From: Spirochaetae bacterium HGW-Spirochaetae-7
Lineage (GTDB): Bacteria > Spirochaetota > Spirochaetia > Treponematales > UBA12059
Assembly (NCBI GenBank): GCA_002839245.1
Contig: PGXR01000055.1
Span: 1 to 13,644 of the forward strand
Reading direction: 5' to 3'
Length of the DNA: 13,644 nucleotides
How positions within the stretch are numbered: position 1 is the first letter of the stretch; every line of letters begins with the position of its first letter. The notes beneath the pieces are model-generated. The model was given only the letters and a program-made list of their open reading frames with translations, ran no database searches and was not told where the DNA came from. Shown piece by piece: positions 1 through 7,659 of the stretch. Both the position numbers and the translations under genes were made by a program.

Positions 1-865
1 CGCCGAGCCGCAGCCAGGCCTTGCCTTCGTCCCATCGCGGAACGGGGATGGCGGAACCCTTGCGGAGCGATCGCAGCGTGTCGATCGCCATCGTTCCGGC
101 GTCGCAGACGAACTCTACGGGCATGTCCGCGCGCCAGGCCATCGCATGGCCGGGTCCCGGCTCCACGGGATTGCGCAATTCGTACCAGTACTTCGCCGAC
201 AGCATCCTGATGACGGGTTCCAGCACCAGGAACGGGTACACGACATCCAGTCTTGCCTTCACAGATCCCACGTCCAGGTTGAAGGACGTGAGCACTATCA
301 TCTCGTTGGGCGGCACGATCTGGCAGAAACGCGGTTCCGTCTCCACCTGCGAGAGCCGCGGCTCGAGGCCGTCGACGAATGACCAGGCCTTGCCCAGGGT
401 TTCCAGCGTCGAAGCGAAGATCTTCTCCAGCTGCGACACCTCGATGTCGGTGAGGCCTCCTCTGGCCAGGGGCTTTTCTACCGTCGTCGGCGTCGCGCCG
501 AATACGCGTTCCATCATCGCGTCGCTGCCGGCCGCGTCGACATGCAGCACGACCTGGCCCTTGAGCGGTTGCATTGAAGCGACCGCGAGGGTGCAGGGCG
601 AAGCGAGCGGCGCCATGAACTCGTCGAAGGTCATCTGGTCAACGGTCTCTAGCGACAGGCTGCAAGGCAGCCGCAAGATCGCTGACAGGCTCGTGGCGGA
701 TAGCCTGGAAAAAGATTCGGCTATGTTCTGCATGGTCCGCAGCTGGTCCCTGGAGAACTTGTCCGGGCGCCTGAAATCGTACAGTTTTATGCTCCGGCCC
801 GCGGCCTTCCCGTCCCTGGAGCCCAGTATGGTCTCCGGCGGGGGAATGACATCCTCGGTACTCAT
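1..865 (-). CDS. fliM: Flagellar motor switch protein FliM, partial at window edge
   Basis: The minus strand is open from an ATG at 865 to the window edge, giving 288 residues. FliM forms the middle of the cytoplasmic C ring and links the FliG layer to FliN. FliM hallmarks are visible: a YDFRRPDKFS-like segment near residue 33, then FSRLSATSLSA, LAVASMQPLKG, LTDIE, and the highly conserved QIVPPNEM near residue 190, followed by SAKYWYELR. The start of the C-terminal SpoA domain lies near residue 240 before the window ends. Typical FliM is about 330 residues, so roughly 40 are missing off-window. The start is fixed by AGGGGA 7 nt upstream and by the ATGA overlap with fliN. The oddity is the N-terminus, which begins MSTEDVIPPPETILG and shows no LSQxEIDxLL-type CheY-P binding motif. 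It may be a paralogue of a canonical fliM elsewhere. Confidence 0.93.
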   Translation of the reverse strand, partial: MSTEDVIPPPETILGSRDGKAAGRSIKLYDFRRPDKFSRDQLRTMQNIAESFSRLSATSLSAILRLPCSLSLETVDQMTFDEFMAPLASPCTLAVASMQPLKGQVVLHVDAAGSDAMMERVFGATPTTVEKPLARGGLTDIEVSQLEKIFASTLETLGKAWSFVDGLEPRLSQVETEPRFCQIVPPNEMIVLTSFNLDVGSVKARLDVVYPFLVLEPVIRMLSAKYWYELRNPVEPGPGHAMAWRADMPVEFVCDAGTMAIDTLRSLRKGSAIPVPRWDEGKAWLRLG

Positions 866-1107
866 GGCGCGTTCCCCTGGCACACGACTTCGGTGACCCG
901 TATGCCGAAGGCTTCGTCGATGACCACTACTTCGCCCCTGGCGACAACTTCCCCGGCGGCGACCAGGTCCACCGGCTCGCCGGCGATGGACTCAAGCTCG
1001 ATGATCGTTCCCTTGGCTATCGTCGACAGGTCTCGCACGGAGAGGCTTCGCTCGCCCAGTACTACCTGCACGCGCACCATGGCGTCTTCTATGGTTCCCG
1101 TTTTCAT
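862..1107 (-). CDS. fliN: Flagellar motor switch protein FliN (short SpoA-domain form)
   Basis: This 81-residue protein consists almost entirely of one SpoA (FliN/FliM C-terminal) domain. FliN forms the lower part of the C ring and takes part in switching and export. The core is very FliN-like: VRVQVVLGERSLSVRDL, then KGTIIELESIAGEPVDL, then ARGEVVVIDEAFGIRVTE, matching the family pattern of G-E-P-V-D and G-E-V-V-V-I-D. It is shorter than many FliN proteins because it lacks an N-terminal extension. GGAGG lies 7 nt before the ATG. Its ATG overlaps the stop of the upstream SpoA gene, and its TGA overlaps the fliM ATG, so translational coupling is likely. The order fliN before fliM is the reverse of the usual fliM-fliN. 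Confidence 0.9.
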   Translation of the reverse strand: MKTGTIEDAMVRVQVVLGERSLSVRDLSTIAKGTIIELESIAGEPVDLVAAGEVVARGEVVVIDEAFGIRVTEVVCQGNAP

Positions 1108-1379
1108 GACAGTACCTCCGGGACTCCGCTGAACGTACGCGTCACGACGAACGCGCTCTTGCCGTGCTTCCTTTTCATCCGGCCTTCGGCGACTATCACT
1201 CCGCCCGCTTCAAGGTACGCAATCCCGTCCCCGGTGGCGTCCATGCGGAGGCTCCCGTCGCGCCTGGCCCGCTCCACGTCACCCGCGCTCATCCTCGAGC
1301 CGGCGAGTACGACTGTCGCCTCCAGGGACAGACCCCCGATTGCCGCGCGCGTTTCACCTGGCATTCCATTGGTTTCCAT
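1104..1379 (-). CDS. Small SpoA-domain (FliN-like) protein
   Basis: This 91-residue protein resembles a divergent SpoA domain. The pattern 'LEATVVLAGSRMSAGDVERA', a turn 'DGSLRMDATGDG', then 'AGGVIVAEGRM' followed by a basic 'KRKHGKSAFVV' tracks the beta-rich FliN fold, but the GEPVD signature is absent. A strong Shine-Dalgarno, AGGAGG, sits 5 nt before the ATG. It is the first gene of an ATGA-coupled trio with fliN and fliM. The inference is a third C-ring subunit or a FliN partner, analogous to proteins built from two different SpoA domains in type III secretion C rings. The family call is moderately sure. The role is not. Confidence 0.7.
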   Translation of the reverse strand: METNGMPGETRAAIGGLSLEATVVLAGSRMSAGDVERARRDGSLRMDATGDGIAYLEAGGVIVAEGRMKRKHGKSAFVVTRTFSGVPEVLS

Positions 1380-1430
1380 CGTGTCCTCCTCTATGCCATC
1401 GATGATACGGCGGCCCGGGCGGGCGGTCTT

Positions 1431-1472
1431 GCACTATCTTCAGTTTGAGGCGGCTAGAAGTGGCACTATCTT
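1431..1472 (-). promoter_or_regulatory. Direct repeat AAGATAGTGC, possible AraC-type operator
   Basis: The 10-mer AAGATAGTGC (minus strand) occurs twice, at 1431-1440 and 1463-1472, with starts 32 bp apart, close to three helical turns. The second copy overlaps the stop codon of the AraC-type gene, and the first lies about 50 bp upstream of the SpoA/fliN/fliM trio. AraC regulators bind direct repeats on one face of the DNA, so this may be the operator for the trio. That is inferred from position and spacing only. Confidence 0.35.
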
Positions 1473-2236
1473 GCGGGTCCGGAGCGCCAGGCTCGGGGCG
1501 ATACGCCGACGATGCGCAGGAAGTAGCGGTTGAAGAACGACAGGTTGTTGTAGCCGACGGCCTGGGAAATATCGATGATGGACAGGTCCGAAGTCTTGAG
1601 GAGGGCGCAGGCGCGCTTGACGCGCTGGCGGTTGATGAACTCGAATAGCGGGCATCCAGCGCGCTCCTTGAAACGGCGCGAGAAGTCGGTGACGTTCATC
1701 GCGCACTTGCCGACGAACCATTCGAGGCAGAATGTGTCGGTGTAATTGGCTTCGATATGGCGGATGGCGTCGTCGATTGTCCAGACGCCGTCCGGGGCCT
1801 GCCATGCTCCCGCTGACGATTTGCGTCTTTCGCCAAGCCGGGCGGCGAGCACGACTAGCTCGACTGCCCAGGCGCCGGCCAGAGCCTCGGCTCCCGGGTG
1901 GCCGCCTGCCAGCTCGCCGGCTATCCGGCCGGCGACCTCGGCCAGGCGCGCGACAGTGTCGGCGTCGAGGCCGGACCAGAAGGCGGCGTCGGCGAGCAGG
2001 GTCTCGGCCGCGGCACAGTCGACGTGCCCGGCAACGAGACTGTCCTGGCCCCGAGGTTCCAGCCTGACGATTCGGCGGCTGTCCGCGCCGTCGCGGCCGC
2101 GGAGCCGGCAGGCGCAGAATCGGGCGCTCGATCCGCCCGCCGCCTCGGACGTGCTGCCCGAACGCGATGAGCTTATGCCGTAGAGCCTGTCGCCTATGCC
2201 TAACACGAAGTCGGCGTAGGCCCGTCCCGTCGTCAT
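1466..2236 (-). CDS. AraC-family transcriptional regulator
   Basis: This 256-residue DNA-binding regulator has a C-terminal AraC/XylS double helix-turn-helix at about residues 152-250. It is seen as 'IDDAIRHIEANYTDTFCLEWF', 'FSRRFKERAGCPLFEFINRQRVKRA', 'IIDISQAVGYNNLSFFNRYF' and the closing GVSPRAWR. The N-terminal 140 residues are alanine- and arginine-rich and do not resemble a known ligand domain. The ATG follows the stop of the upstream transglutaminase gene as TAGGATG, one base apart, so the two are probably cotranscribed and translationally coupled. The flagellar trio starts 86 bp downstream on the same strand. The inference is that the regulator acts on this locus, perhaps in response to a signal linked to the exported propeller protein. 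Confidence 0.88.
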   Translation of the reverse strand: MTTGRAYADFVLGIGDRLYGISSSRSGSTSEAAGGSSARFCACRLRGRDGADSRRIVRLEPRGQDSLVAGHVDCAAAETLLADAAFWSGLDADTVARLAEVAGRIAGELAGGHPGAEALAGAWAVELVVLAARLGERRKSSAGAWQAPDGVWTIDDAIRHIEANYTDTFCLEWFVGKCAMNVTDFSRRFKERAGCPLFEFINRQRVKRACALLKTSDLSIIDISQAVGYNNLSFFNRYFLRIVGVSPRAWRSGPAR

Positions 2237-2237
2237 C

Positions 2238-5015
2238 CTATTCGTCTACCCAGGCAGGCACTCCGGGCGCGGATGCCCTGTCGGTGGAGACCACGGCCGG
2301 CTGGGTTTCGACTATGGCCGCGCCGAAGCCAAGCTCTCCCGAGAATCCGGCAGCCTTGATCCAGGCGCTCACCGAGGCGCTGCCCGGTGCGACCGCGGCG
2401 GCGCGGCGTAGCCAGGCGAGCGCTTCGGCCTTGCGGTCCGTCCTGGCCGCGAGGCCGGCGAGGTTGAGCAGTGCGGGGAGGTACGCGGGATCGACCCCGA
2501 CAATGCCGGACAGCACGGCTTCCGCGAGGTCGTCGCGGCCAAAACGCGCGTGCAGCTGAGCCAGGCGGTTGCCCGTCCTGTTCCAGGCGCCGCCTCCCTG
2601 CGTTTTCCTTTGCCCCTCGATAGCCCTGACCGCGGCCTTGTACAGATCGGTGTCCAGGATGGCCGAGCTGCGCTTGCTGATGGAGGAAAACCGTTTTGCG
2701 TCGGGAGCCGGAGCCGGCAGGGTCGAAGGCGACAACGGCAGGGATGGGTATGTGGCACGCGCGTCGGCGACGGCAAGGAAGCCCAGGTCGCCGCTGGCGG
2801 CATGGCGCTCCACGAGATCAGACGCCGCCCACCAGGCGTCCGCGAAACCGTCGGACAGCACGGTGCTTTCCACCGGAATCCACAGCGTGCCCTTGTGTTG
2901 GACCGTCCTGAAGCCGGGAGCGATGAACAACCAGGCATTGTCGGTGCTCTCGCCCGTATCGAAGGCGACGAAGACGTGCCCTGGGCTCGTCATGATGGCC
3001 GTCGGAATGCCCACGGCCTCCAGGAGCGAGGCGAGCAGGGCGGTGGTGTCGTCGCAGTCTCCGCCGCGGTAAGCGAGCGTGGTTCGCGGGAAGCGTACGG
3101 TATCGACCGAGCCTGAAGTCCCGAGTACGGCGTCGATCGGGGATTGGGGATCCTTGATATAGGTCAGGGGCAGGGCTCCCAGCGAGTCGCAGATGCGCGC
3201 GGCGGTCGCGAAGGTCCGCGAAACCGGGCCGGATGCCGAGGCGGTGCCGACCATTTCGAAGGCCATGCGCGTGACGCTGTCCTCGTTCGGCGTGATGAAC
3301 GCGGCGAGTTTGGCGGTATCGTCCCAGGTGATGGCGGTGCGCCGGTACAGCATGACGGGGCGAGACAGCTCGATGGACCGCTCGCCCCTTGCGTCGGTGT
3401 ACCGTATCGTCACCTGGGCCTGCAGCGGCAGGTCCTCCTGCACCTCGAGGACTTCCTCGTTGAGGAGGGCGAAGATGTCCAGCCCCGCCGCGTCGCCCGG
3501 GTCGATGTGCGGGACGACCGGGCCTTCGGCAGGGAAGTCCATGTATTTCTTGATGTAGAGGTCCGCCCGCACGTTGCGGATGGGTTCGGACAGGGTGTTG
3601 CGGACGAATATCGATCCCGCGGGTTTCGTCCGGTATGAGCGGATGAGCGCGGGGAACAACGCGGCAAGCTCGGCTGACTCCACTTTTGGCGATGGCCTGG
3701 CCGCTTCGGTTCCGCGTTCGGCTGCCTGGAAGGCCGTCCTGAGTCCCGTCATGGCGGCGCGTATCTCCTCGTCGTCGCCCGAACCCGCGCGCAGGGATTC
3801 CCAGGTGCGCATGGCCCGGCCGTAGGCGTCGCGCGCTGTTTCCGCCCCGAAGCGGGCAAGGAGGTCCATCGCGACAAGCTGCGCGGAGCGCGCCTTGGCC
3901 TTGAGGAGGCTGGACTCGAGTCCGAGCTTCCGGCCGGTCGCCCTGGCATCCGCGGGGCGTTCGTCCAGGTAGCGCTCGAGGGCCGCCCGCGCCGCTTCGA
4001 CTGCGCCCATCGACTCGTATGCGTCGGCGAGCGCCAGCACGAGCTCCGGCCTGTCCCCTCCGCGCCGAATCGCCCTGCCGGCCGCCGCGACGGCCGCCAG
4101 GTCAGGCGGCAGTTCCGATGGACGCTCGGCGAGCCTGAGCACTCGCTTGCCCAGCATGTCGTTGACATAGACGATGCCGTCGTCGCCGAGCGCGACATCG
4201 GTGTATGTGGAAAAGCTCATCGAAATGCCGTCTTCGGAGCCGTTCCAGGTCCAGACGGTGCGGCCCGCCGCGTCGAAGCGGCGCACGTCGGCCATCGTCG
4301 CGGCGAGCAGCCCGCCGTCGGGGAGGACGCGCATCCTCATGACTATCTGACCCGGTTTGAGGTCCAGATGGAATCGCTTGAGCGGCGTGCCTTCCACCGA
4401 GAACGCCGTCACGACGCTCGTCGCCGTGTCGGCTACCCATATCGTGTCGTCCGGTCCGGCGCTCGCCGCGATTGCCGACATGCCTTCGGGCAGCTGGAAG
4501 CGCAGCTCGGAGCCGTTCCTGTAGACGCGCACCGCCTGCGACTCCGCGACGAAGGGCGTGCCGTCGTCGAGGACCCCGAACGCCGAGCCCGGCTGCCCCT
4601 CCGCGCGTATGCGCCGGTAGTCTGAGGCCCCGTCGGCGAAGGCCCACATGCCGGCCCCGTCGGTGCTGCGCAGGTAGATCGTATCCGCCCTGGTCATCGC
4701 CATCGAGTACGCGAAGTTGTAGTTGCCCTCGTCGGTCAGGCGCTTTGCCGGTAGGCCCGTCACCTGCCAGCGCCGGTCGAGCGCGAGCACTACCGTGCCG
4801 CAGGCGACGAGGAGAGTGCCGTCCCGCTTGACCGCGAGCGCGTACGGGTAGATCACCGAGCGGTTTATCGGCAGGTCGACCCCGACGAGGTCGGCGGGCG
4901 AGAACCAGTCGACGAGCACCGGCGCGATGTCGTTTGGGCCGGCGTGACAGGGGGCCATGGCGACGGTTGTCGCGACGGCCAGGATCGCGAGCCGGGATCG
5001 GAAAGCGGGTATCAT
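2238..5015 (-). CDS. Exported beta-propeller / TPR / transglutaminase-like protein
   Basis: This 925-residue exported protein was recognised by its domain layout rather than by a named family. Residues 1-25 form a signal peptide ending in CHA, with no proper lipobox. Residues 50-295 hold repeated blades of the type 'DGTLLVACGTVVLALD', 'DDTIWVADTATSVVTAFS' and 'DDGIVYVNDMLGKRVLRL', typical of an NHL/SMP-30-like propeller. Residues 305-360 look like TPR helices. Residues 460-560 look like an immunoglobulin-like or beta-sandwich linker. Residues 590-720 are transglutaminase-like, with the nucleophile in GGDCDD (C654), the histidine in SPGHVFVAF (H680) and an acidic WIPVE (E716) as the likely third member. 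A second TPR block is near 805-880. Catalytic residues appear intact, so it may be a protease or cross-linker of the envelope. The substrate is unknown. Confidence 0.85.
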   Translation of the reverse strand: MIPAFRSRLAILAVATTVAMAPCHAGPNDIAPVLVDWFSPADLVGVDLPINRSVIYPYALAVKRDGTLLVACGTVVLALDRRWQVTGLPAKRLTDEGNYNFAYSMAMTRADTIYLRSTDGAGMWAFADGASDYRRIRAEGQPGSAFGVLDDGTPFVAESQAVRVYRNGSELRFQLPEGMSAIAASAGPDDTIWVADTATSVVTAFSVEGTPLKRFHLDLKPGQIVMRMRVLPDGGLLAATMADVRRFDAAGRTVWTWNGSEDGISMSFSTYTDVALGDDGIVYVNDMLGKRVLRLAERPSELPPDLAAVAAAGRAIRRGGDRPELVLALADAYESMGAVEAARAALERYLDERPADARATGRKLGLESSLLKAKARSAQLVAMDLLARFGAETARDAYGRAMRTWESLRAGSGDDEEIRAAMTGLRTAFQAAERGTEAARPSPKVESAELAALFPALIRSYRTKPAGSIFVRNTLSEPIRNVRADLYIKKYMDFPAEGPVVPHIDPGDAAGLDIFALLNEEVLEVQEDLPLQAQVTIRYTDARGERSIELSRPVMLYRRTAITWDDTAKLAAFITPNEDSVTRMAFEMVGTASASGPVSRTFATAARICDSLGALPLTYIKDPQSPIDAVLGTSGSVDTVRFPRTTLAYRGGDCDDTTALLASLLEAVGIPTAIMTSPGHVFVAFDTGESTDNAWLFIAPGFRTVQHKGTLWIPVESTVLSDGFADAWWAASDLVERHAASGDLGFLAVADARATYPSLPLSPSTLPAPAPDAKRFSSISKRSSAILDTDLYKAAVRAIEGQRKTQGGGAWNRTGNRLAQLHARFGRDDLAEAVLSGIVGVDPAYLPALLNLAGLAARTDRKAEALAWLRRAAAVAPGSASVSAWIKAAGFSGELGFGAAIVETQPAVVSTDRASAPGVPAWVDE

Positions 5016-5021
5016 GGCAAG

Positions 5022-5050
5022 AGTATAACCTCGCGGCTCCGGGTTTTACA
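5022..5050 (-). promoter_or_regulatory. Putative promoter of the transglutaminase gene, leaderless geometry
   Basis: On the minus strand, TATACT (5022-5027) ends exactly 6 nt before the ATG at 5015, so the predicted transcript start falls at or next to the start codon. A weak -35, TGTAAA (5045-5050), lies 17 nt upstream of the hexamer. No convincing Shine-Dalgarno is positioned before the ATG. Confidence 0.5.
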
Positions 5051-5076
5051 GCGCGGTCGAGGATTTTCGACGCGTC

Positions 5077-5664
5077 TCAGCGGCGGAGCGCAATGGCTTC
5101 GAGAACCTCGTACCGCGCTCCGCTGGGGCCGAGTCCGGACCGGAAAACCGCCAGCGTGTTGACTATGCAGGACGCGACGATGGGCGTAGACAGCTCTGCG
5201 GCCGACAACCGGACTCCCGGCCTGACGGCGCGGGCCAGCGTGACGTGCGGCGAGAACGGCCGGCGTTCGCGCGGCCTGAACGGCCGTCCGGTTTCGGAGC
5301 CGACGCGCTCCAGTTCCCTCTCCAGCCGGAGGGCGAGCAAGCCCGATTCTCGCGCTCCCGCTCCTGCCGCGGCCGCGAGCACCGATGCCGGCCCGCGGCT
5401 CGGGAAAGCGAGTAGGCCCGTAGTGCCCAGTTCGAAGGCCATCGTGCGGCCGTCAGGCGCGACGGATCGGACGGCGAGCCTCGCCGCCTTGATCGCGCCC
5501 TCGACGCCGGCCCCGTCGAGTTCGCCGAGGAATGCCAGGGTCAGGTGCATGGATTCGGGACGCACCCATCGCAGCCCCGGCCTTGCCGCTCGCAAGGCGG
5601 TGCAGGCGTCGACCAGGGAGTTCCTGAAGGCTTCGGGAAGCCTGAGTGCGATGAAGACGCGCAT
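5077..5664 (-). CDS. thpR: RNA 2',3'-cyclic phosphodiesterase (ThpR/LigT-like, 2H family)
   Basis: This 195-residue protein belongs to the 2H phosphoesterase superfamily, which opens 2',3'-cyclic phosphates on RNA and in some members ligates tRNA halves. Both catalytic signatures are present and evenly spaced: HLTL at residues 40-43, within 'MHLTLAFLGELDG', and HVTL at 140-143, within 'FSPHVTLAR'. The N-terminus MRVFIALRLPEAFR is the classic start of the family. I chose the ATG at 5664. An in-frame TTG at 5694 would add ten residues (MPARPWYSFF) that do not fit the fold. The length is normal for the family. The downstream transglutaminase gene starts 61 bp away on the same strand and has its own -10-like box. 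Confidence 0.9.
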   Translation of the reverse strand: MRVFIALRLPEAFRNSLVDACTALRAARPGLRWVRPESMHLTLAFLGELDGAGVEGAIKAARLAVRSVAPDGRTMAFELGTTGLLAFPSRGPASVLAAAAGAGARESGLLALRLERELERVGSETGRPFRPRERRPFSPHVTLARAVRPGVRLSAAELSTPIVASCIVNTLAVFRSGLGPSGARYEVLEAIALRR

Positions 5665-5670
5665 GAAGAA

Positions 5671-5676
5671 AGAATA
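5671..5676 (-). promoter_or_regulatory. -10-like TATTCT, leaderless geometry for thpR
   Basis: TATTCT on the minus strand ends 6 nt before the thpR ATG at 5664, the same distance as at 5015, 9766, 11052 and 12315. No good -35 is seen 16-18 nt upstream and no Shine-Dalgarno is present. Confidence 0.4.
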
Positions 5677-5750
5677 CCATGGCCGGGCCGGCAATGGCGC
5701 GACCTGATTGGCGTTACTGACCCAATGGGAATATCTTGATACCGCAAGCC

Positions 5751-5773
5751 GCTCGGCGACCCAGTGGCCGAGC
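5751..5773. terminator. Weak stem-loop between the FecR-like gene and thpR
   Basis: GCTCGG and CCGAGC form a perfect 6-bp stem with an 11-nt loop just downstream of the FecR-like gene stop. No run of T follows on either strand, so intrinsic termination is doubtful. It could be a processing or spacer hairpin. Confidence 0.2.
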
Positions 5774-5793
5774 AGCCAGCATGCGGGCGTCCT

Positions 5794-6696
5794 TTAGTAC
5801 CCGAGCGCGGCGAGCCTTTGCTTTGCGCGCGCTGCCGCCTGGGAATCCGGCGCTGCTGCCATCGCCCGCCGGTACGCGCCGGCGGCTTCAAGGGTCTTGT
5901 CCATCGCTTCCAGGACCAGGCCTTCGAGTTCCGCCGCCTCCGCCGCCGTTGCCGGATCCAGGGCCGGGCTTGCCCCGCCCGGGCTTGCCGGCGGGAAGGC
6001 GCGGCGCATCACGGCGAGCGCTTCGTCGGGGGCTCCTGCGCCAAGGAGCAAGGTCGCCTCGAGCATGTCGACCGCCGGGCTTTCTTCCCGCTCGCCGCCG
6101 CGCAGCACGCCGAGCGCCGCCGCCTGCCTGCCCTGCATGGCGAGCGCCGACGCGAGCAGCCTCCTGACGCGGCCTTCCTCGCCGGGCAAGGCTTCCTCGA
6201 GCGCGTATTCGAAGTCACGTGCCGCGGCATCGTAGTTGCCTGAGCTCATCGCGACCTCGCCGCGTTTCATGGCTTCTTCGCCCCCGGTCACGAAGCCCGT
6301 AGCGCTCGCCGCATCGGAGGCCCTGACTCCCGCGATGCCCGCCTCTCCCCGGCCGCTGAAAAGGGCGCGCAACTTGCCGCCCAGGGCTTCGAGGATGCCG
6401 GGCTTGGTCGTCGAACCTGTCGCCGCCGCGATTGACCGCACTGAGTAAGTTCCCTCCCTGACAAGCGATACCCTCTTGCCGCCGGAGGACAGCTCGAGGA
6501 GCGCTCCCTTGCCCAGGAACACCGTCGTGTCCTCTCCTACCTTGGTCCCGGCGGACAACGGGGCCTTCGTTCCCTTGAGCTGGTACTCTACGGCGCCCGA
6601 AACGAATTCGGCCGTCCAGAACGATTGCGCGGAGGCGGCCATGCCCGCCAGCAACGCCGCCGCGACCAGTACTGAACGACATGGATTTTTCATCAT
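5794..6696 (-). CDS. Exported FecR-like / TPR protein
   Basis: This 300-residue envelope protein has a signal peptide at residues 1-23 (basic MMKNPCR, hydrophobic SVLVAAALLAGMA, cleavage after ASA). Residues 28-95 resemble a FecR-type beta domain: 'VSGAVEYQLKGTKAPLSAGTKV', 'TTVFLGKGALLELS', 'REGTYSVRS'. Residues 140-295 are alanine-rich helical repeats of TPR type ('RGEVAMSSGNYDAAARDFEYALEEAL', 'EAAGAYRRAMAAAPDSQ'). FecR proper is a membrane-bound sigma regulator. This form, with signal peptide and TPR but no anchor, is more likely a periplasmic scaffold. The start was set at the ATG at 6696 because AGGAG lies 7 nt upstream and the signal peptide begins there. A second ATG follows directly. 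It has its own promoter upstream. Confidence 0.8.
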   Translation of the reverse strand: MMKNPCRSVLVAAALLAGMAASAQSFWTAEFVSGAVEYQLKGTKAPLSAGTKVGEDTTVFLGKGALLELSSGGKRVSLVREGTYSVRSIAAATGSTTKPGILEALGGKLRALFSGRGEAGIAGVRASDAASATGFVTGGEEAMKRGEVAMSSGNYDAAARDFEYALEEALPGEEGRVRRLLASALAMQGRQAAALGVLRGGEREESPAVDMLEATLLLGAGAPDEALAVMRRAFPPASPGGASPALDPATAAEAAELEGLVLEAMDKTLEAAGAYRRAMAAAPDSQAAARAKQRLAALGY

Positions 6697-6717
6697 GCAT
6701 TTGCTCCTGACACATGA

Positions 6718-6746
6718 AGTATTGTTCACTGCCGGCGGCTTGGCAA
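6718..6746 (-). promoter_or_regulatory. Sigma-70-type promoter of the FecR-like gene
   Basis: On the minus strand, TTGCCA (6741-6746, 5 of 6 to consensus) is followed after 17 nt by AATACT (6718-6723, 4 of 6). Transcription would start about 15 nt before the ATG, leaving a short leader that carries AGGAG. The promoter sits wholly in the 54-bp gap after the ParB-like gene. Confidence 0.5.
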
Positions 6747-6750
6747 GCGC

Positions 6751-7659
6751 TCACTTCCTGCGGAACAGCCTGGAAACCAGGGATGCCAGGGTCCTGGTAA
6801 AACCGGCGCCGTACCTGGTCGCGAAGTCCCTGGCGGCATCCGAGGCCAGATAGTGGATGCCGTAGCGCTTCTTGAGCGCGTCCCAGTGCTTGACGATGTA
6901 CAGGTACAGGTCGCTGACGGTGCGGCCGGGGAACCTGTCGGTCAACCGCTCCCTGCGGATGGTGTCGGCTATCGGCGCGTAAACGGTCCGGTACCACGAG
7001 TCTGTCGCGTCGACGAAATCGATTTCCTGGTCGGAACCCTGGTTCATGTAGTACTTGTGCACGAGGATATGCTCGATCACCTGGTCGTAGGCGCCGGGGG
7101 TACTGAAATCGAGGTCGGGATCCTCGGTTATCTGGCCAAAGAGGGTCTGTGCGTAGAATTCCTTTTTTTCGTACCCGATGAGGGCTTTCCTTATCTCGTC
7201 GATGCCCATGTCCTTGTCTATCTTGATCGCCGAACTAAGGGACACGACCTCGGCGTCTATCTCGAGCACGCCCTGCATCCTGGCCACCGAAACGCGATGG
7301 TTGCCGTCACGGACGAAATAGGCGCCGCCGAGCTCGTAAAGCCGGACCGGCGGCAGAATGACGTCGTGGTAGTGAGCCGAGTCGACCCGTACCCAGCGGT
7401 CGCGGAGGTAGCTGTGCCTTGGCAGGAAGCCCCTGGCGAAGTCGCGGTAGCGGCCTTCCGAACCGATTATCAAGTCCACCGGCACTTGCAGGATTCCCCG
7501 GTATTCCTCGCCCCTGATCTTGAGGATGGATCGCACCTCGCCGAGGGCCAGGAGCTTTCGCCGCCTGGGCGACATGAAGCTGGCTATCGAGGAAAAGACC
7601 TCCCGGAGCCGCGCCTTCGAGAAATCCATGTCGGCCAATTCGTCGAAACTATCGGGCAT
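6751..7659 (-). CDS. ParB-like nuclease-fold protein
   Basis: This 302-residue protein has a ParB/sulfiredoxin-type N-terminal region. The marker is 'YELGGAYFVRDGNHRVSVAR' at residues 108-127, which fits the ParB core G-x-R/H-R-x-x-A pattern, preceded by 'VPVDLIIGSEGRYRDFARGFLP'. There is no helix-turn-helix of the chromosome-partitioning ParB type, and the C-terminal 150 residues ('YEKKEFYAQTLFGQI', 'SDLYLYIVKHWDALKKRYGI') are unassigned. Its start overlaps the 3' end of the metallophosphoesterase gene by 11 bp, with GGAG 6 nt before the ATG, so the two are made together. A nucleotide-binding or nuclease role paired with the phosphoesterase is inferred. Classical plasmid or chromosome partitioning is unlikely. 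Confidence 0.72.
   Translation of the reverse strand: MPDSFDELADMDFSKARLREVFSSIASFMSPRRRKLLALGEVRSILKIRGEEYRGILQVPVDLIIGSEGRYRDFARGFLPRHSYLRDRWVRVDSAHYHDVILPPVRLYELGGAYFVRDGNHRVSVARMQGVLEIDAEVVSLSSAIKIDKDMGIDEIRKALIGYEKKEFYAQTLFGQITEDPDLDFSTPGAYDQVIEHILVHKYYMNQGSDQEIDFVDATDSWYRTVYAPIADTIRRERLTDRFPGRTVSDLYLYIVKHWDALKKRYGIHYLASDAARDFATRYGAGFTRTLASLVSRLFRRK

Noticed and set aside
21..896. Long plus-strand frame of 291 codons
   Set aside because: It is antisense to fliM, whose conserved QIVPPNEM and YDFRRPDKFS segments are on the minus strand. The plus-strand product is low-complexity and resembles no family.
5665..5694. Upstream TTG start for thpR
   Set aside because: The added residues do not fit the family N-terminus MRVFIALR, and the -10-like box would lie inside the gene.
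4934..5707. Plus-strand frame of 257 codons across the thpR region
   Set aside because: It is the complement of thpR with its two catalytic HxT motifs, rich in Ser, Arg and Ala, and has no family signal.
5751..5773. Confident intrinsic terminator
   Set aside because: A stem is present but there is no T-run on either strand, so it is listed only as a weak hairpin.
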